8,873 nucleotides of DNA from Bordetella parapertussis (lineage in GTDB: Bacteria; Pseudomonadota; Gammaproteobacteria; Burkholderiales; Burkholderiaceae_D): NCBI GenBank assembly GCA_945867725.1, contig CAMBJI010000065.1:1-8873 (forward strand), in the 5' to 3' direction. The notes beneath the pieces were generated by a model. The model did no database searches and had not been told where the DNA came from. It saw only the letters and a list, made by a program, of their open reading frames with translations. The position numbers and the translations under genes are program-made. Of the stretch, positions 6,558 to 8,873 are shown one piece after another; within the stretch, counting starts at the first letter, position 1; every line of letters begins with the position of its first letter.

Positions 6558-7466
6558 ATGAGCTGGACCGAAATCGTCCTGGAAGTACCGCGTGATCAGA
6601 CCGAGCAGGTATCGGATGCGCTGATTGAATCTGGCGCACTCTCGGTCTCCGTTGAGGATGCCGATGAAGGCACTGACGCCGAGCGTCCGTTGTTTGGTGA
6701 ACCCGGCATGGAGCCGGAGGAGCATGCGTGGGAACACAGTCGTGTCGTTGCGCTGGCGCCAGCCAGTGCAGATTGCGCGGCGATCGTGCGCGATGCGTGC
6801 CTACTGTGCGAGATCGCCGAACCACTGGCTTTTTCATTGCGCGAAGTTGCAGAACAGGACTGGGTCCGACTGACGCAATCCCAGTTTGAACCGATCCACA
6901 TTGGCCGCCACATCTGGGTAGTACCGAGCTGGCATGAGGCACCTGATCCCGACGCCGTGGTGCTAGAACTGGACCCCGGTCTCGCTTTTGGCACCGGCAG
7001 TCATCCCACCACGCGGCTGTGCATGGAATGGCTAGAAGCACATGCCCCGGCAGGAAAAACGATGCTGGATTACGGTTGCGGCTCAGGCATACTGGCGATG
7101 CTGGGGAAAAAACTCAGCCTCGGCTCTGTCGATGGCGTGGATATTGACGAACAAGCAATTACGTCCGCCCATGACAACGCAGAACGCAATCACTGCGAGA
7201 TAAGTTTTTTTCTTCCAGAAGATTTCAAGGCTGCCCGATCGACTACTCGTTATGACCTTGTGATGGCCAATATCCTCTCCAGCCCGTTAAAACTGATGGC
7301 ACCCATGCTCTGCGGTCGCGTCGCCGGCGGCGGTGCATTGGTGCTCTCTGGTGTGCTGGCGCGCCAGGCAGATGAAGTCATTACTCGCTACGCGCCATTC
7401 ATTTCGCTGTCCGTGTGGGCTGAACTCGACGGCTGGGTTGCCCTTGCCGGCCGTCGTCTTGACTGA
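6558..7466 (+). CDS. prmA: Ribosomal protein L11 methyltransferase
   Basis: PrmA uses S-adenosylmethionine to methylate amino groups of ribosomal protein L11. The 302 residues fit the family (E. coli 293). The N-terminal substrate-recognition domain (about 1-100) starts [10 protein letters not shown]. The methyltransferase domain has the PrmA signature [14 protein letters not shown] (139-152), SAM motif [11 protein letters not shown] (170-179), the acidic VDGVDID strand (191-197), and MANIL (236-240) in place of a usual N-P-P-Y-type motif, as expected for PrmA. The stretch [11 protein letters not shown] after motif I is slightly unlike the common AIAAKKLGA form but breaks nothing. The gene begins 9 bases after accC, so the two are almost certainly co-transcribed. 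No good Shine-Dalgarno is visible, so coupling with accC may matter. Confidence 0.96.
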   Translation: MSWTEIVLEVPRDQTEQVSDALIESGALSVSVEDADEGTDAERPLFGEPGMEPEEHAWEHSRVVALAPASADCAAIVRDACLLCEIAEPLAFSLREVAEQDWVRLTQSQFEPIHIGRHIWVVPSWHEAPDPDAVVLELDPGLAFGTGSHPTTRLCMEWLEAHAPAGKTMLDYGCGSGILAMLGKKLSLGSVDGVDIDEQAITSAHDNAERNHCEISFFLPEDFKAARSTTRYDLVMANILSSPLKLMAPMLCGRVAGGGALVLSGVLARQADEVITRYAPFISLSVWAELDGWVALAGRRLD

Positions 7467-7476
7467 TTCACTCTCT

Positions 7477-8379
7477 ATGTCCAACGCACTTGCCACTCGC
7501 TGCCCCCACTGTCATACGCAGTTTCGCGTGACGCCTCATCAGCTGGCGCTGCGTGACGGTATGGTTCGCTGCGGCGCGTGCCGGGAGATTTTCAACGGCG
7601 AAGCCTATTTGTCCGAGCGCGCTGCGCTCACAGACGCGACAGCAAGCACCTACGCTGAAGACGATACGGCAGGCCGCATGACACTACTTGACCTGGGACC
7701 GCTGGATGGTCGCGCGGCACCCAGCGAGTCAAGCATGCAGGAAGAACTTGATGCGCTCTCCAAGGCCATTGCCGATTTGCAGAACAAGCCGTGGAGCGAA
7801 CCGGCACCTGTAGGCTTGTTGAATGAAGATGAAGACGACGACGAGCCGGAACAAGCTGAACCAAGTTTTGTTCATGAAGCCCGTCAGCGTCAACGCACCG
7901 GGCGTGTGTGGACAATTCTGCTCATGCTGGGTATTCCCCTGTTGTTGATCGCTTTGACCGCCCAACTGGGCTACCTCTTTCGCAATGAAATTGCTGCGCA
8001 CTCACCCGAAGTGGCAAGATACATGCGCGCTGCCTGCCGTCGGATCGGTTGTACGGTCACGCTGCCCGCGCAGATCGAAGCCTTGTCTATCGAGTCCCGT
8101 CAACTACAGGCACTGCCAGATAAGAGCAATCATTTCGAACTGGTAGTCTTGCTGCGTAATATCAGCAGCACAAGCCAAACGTGGCCGGCGCTGGATCTTC
8201 AGCTCAATGACGCGATAGGACAAGCGGAGATTCGCAAAATCTTCAAGCCTTCCGAATTCCTGAAATACAGCGAGATCCGTGCCGGTATACCCGGTGCCTC
8301 GGAACGCGAGATTCGTCTTCGCTTCGAGCTAAGCGGTGATCCTGCCTACGGCTTCAATATCCGAATTTTTTATCCCTGA
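7477..8379 (+). CDS. Zinc-ribbon and DUF3426 domain membrane protein
   Basis: The 300-residue protein has three parts. An N-terminal MJ0042-type zinc ribbon (about 7-40) carries the Cys pairs C9-P-H-C12 and C32-G-A-C35. A low-complexity linker follows, with the acidic stretch NEDEDDDEPEQAE (116-128). A single transmembrane helix (about 144-168) is preceded by the basic segment ARQRQRTGR, so the N-terminus should be cytoplasmic and the C-terminal DUF3426 domain (about 170-300) periplasmic. The Cys187/Cys192 pair in CRRIGC is typical of that domain. Function is unknown; it regularly follows prmA in betaproteobacteria. The start at 7477 is preferred although the frame is open up to an ATG at 7333, because the zinc ribbon begins right after 7477 and the extension would lie wholly inside prmA. 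The gap to prmA is 10 bases, with no visible Shine-Dalgarno. Confidence 0.88.
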   Translation: MSNALATRCPHCHTQFRVTPHQLALRDGMVRCGACREIFNGEAYLSERAALTDATASTYAEDDTAGRMTLLDLGPLDGRAAPSESSMQEELDALSKAIADLQNKPWSEPAPVGLLNEDEDDDEPEQAEPSFVHEARQRQRTGRVWTILLMLGIPLLLIALTAQLGYLFRNEIAAHSPEVARYMRAACRRIGCTVTLPAQIEALSIESRQLQALPDKSNHFELVVLLRNISSTSQTWPALDLQLNDAIGQAEIRKIFKPSEFLKYSEIRAGIPGASEREIRLRFELSGDPAYGFNIRIFYP

Positions 8380-8390
8380 TTTTTTACCCC
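8365..8390 (+). repeat. 12-bp direct repeat across the DUF3426 stop codon
   Basis: ATTTTTTATCCC (8365-8376) recurs as ATTTTTTACCCC (8379-8390) with one mismatch and a 14-base period. The stop codon TGA (8377-8379) lies at the junction. It looks like a small local duplication. The T-runs are not preceded by a GC-rich stem, so this is not an obvious terminator. Confidence 0.5.
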
Positions 8391-8430
8391 AGAGACCCGG
8401 GCCATCGGCTCACATAACAACATCACTTCT

Positions 8431-8873
8431 ATGACTTCACTGATTTGCGGTTCACTTGCGTTTGACACCATCATGTCCTTTCACGGACGCTTTTCCGAGG
8501 CCCTACTGGCCGATCAGCTCCACAAAATCAATGTCGCATTTCTGGTGCCCAGCATACGACGCGAGTATGGTGGCTGTGCGGGCAATATCGCTTACAACCT
8601 GAAATTACTCGGTGGCGATCCACTGATCATGGCCACGGTCGGGCAGGACGGCGCGCCCTATCTTGAACGCCTGAAAACGCAGGGTATCAGCACACGCTGC
8701 ATACGCAGCTTCGACGATGCCTATACAGCACAGGCTTTTATCACCACCGACGCAGACAATAATCAAATCACGGCATTTCATCCCGGTGCGATGGGGAATT
8801 CGCATCACAATAAAATCAGCGAGGCCGGCGATGTCAAACTGGCGATCGTCGCGCCTGATGGTCGCGATGGCAT
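8431..8873 (+). CDS. PfkB-family carbohydrate/nucleoside kinase, N-terminal half
   Basis: 147 codons are visible before the window edge, roughly half of a normal 300-320-residue PfkB kinase. The protein starts MTSLICGSLAFDTIM, with Asp12 in the usual substrate-contacting position. The first PfkB signature is GGCAGNIAYNLKLLGG (47-62), followed by VGQDG (70-74), the conserved segment behind the first signature. The ATP-binding second signature and the catalytic Asp (DTxGAGD) fall outside the window. Betaproteobacterial proteins of this type resemble bacterial adenosine kinases, so adenosine or a sugar is the likely substrate, but the specificity cannot be read from this half. The ATG is 51 bases after the DUF3426 stop, with no visible Shine-Dalgarno. 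It probably belongs to the same rightward group. Confidence 0.87.
   Translation, partial: MTSLICGSLAFDTIMSFHGRFSEALLADQLHKINVAFLVPSIRREYGGCAGNIAYNLKLLGGDPLIMATVGQDGAPYLERLKTQGISTRCIRSFDDAYTAQAFITTDADNNQITAFHPGAMGNSHHNKISEAGDVKLAIVAPDGRDG

Noticed and set aside
5733..6737. Long open frames on - opposite accC and the start of prmA (5733-6200, 6249-6737)
   Set aside because: They are antisense to complete catalytic domains and have no plausible protein features, so they are codon-bias shadows.
7066..7150. Possible defect in the prmA SAM-binding domain ([11 protein letters not shown] after motif I)
   Set aside because: Motif I, the acidic strand and the MANIL motif are intact and the length is normal. 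The difference is ordinary divergence.
7333..7476. In-frame upstream extension of the DUF3426 gene to an ATG at 7333
   Set aside because: The extra 48 residues lie entirely inside prmA, show no domain, and would push the zinc ribbon away from the N-terminus where it normally sits. The ATG at 7477 fits the family.

Overview
The window looks like chromosomal core sequence from a betaproteobacterium, most likely Burkholderiales and close to the Oxalobacteraceae (Herminiimonas or Janthinobacterium type). The evidence is the gene order mpl / tlpA-aroQ-accB-accC-prmA-DUF3426-pfkB, the characteristic N-terminus of the RNB-family exoribonuclease, and a moderately GC-rich composition. The placement rests on remembered gene order and protein similarity, not on a search. 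I see no mobile element, phage gene, CRISPR array, tRNA or rRNA, and coding density is high.

Layout. Three genes run leftward, transcribed mpl -> yqiA -> RNB exoribonuclease (2775 down to 1; the last is cut by the window edge). Between yqiA and the exoribonuclease gene is a 161-base spacer that holds two unusual short repeat sets. A 142-base divergent spacer (2776-2917) separates mpl from the rightward genes. Rightward there are a small protein with a degenerate nucleotidyltransferase-like motif (2918-3538), an overlapping membrane-anchored TlpA thioredoxin (3531-4055), a strong stem-loop, aroQ (4138-4575), accB (4670-5128), accC (5202-6548), prmA (6558-7466), a zinc-ribbon/DUF3426 membrane protein (7477-8379), and the first half of a PfkB-family kinase (8431 to the edge).

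How the genes work together. accB and accC encode the biotin carrier and biotin carboxylase of acetyl-CoA carboxylase, the entry step of fatty acid synthesis. aroQ belongs to the shikimate pathway and mpl recycles murein tripeptide into peptidoglycan precursors. prmA methylates ribosomal protein L11. tlpA is a thiol-disulfide protein facing the periplasm. This is a housekeeping cluster, and I do not see a hidden new system in it. What deserves a second look is mostly non-coding: repeats upstream of the exoribonuclease gene, a run of hairpins in the accB-accC spacer, and hairpins covering the likely ribosome binding sites of aroQ and accC. The poorly characterised nucleotidyltransferase-like protein is the main protein-level question.
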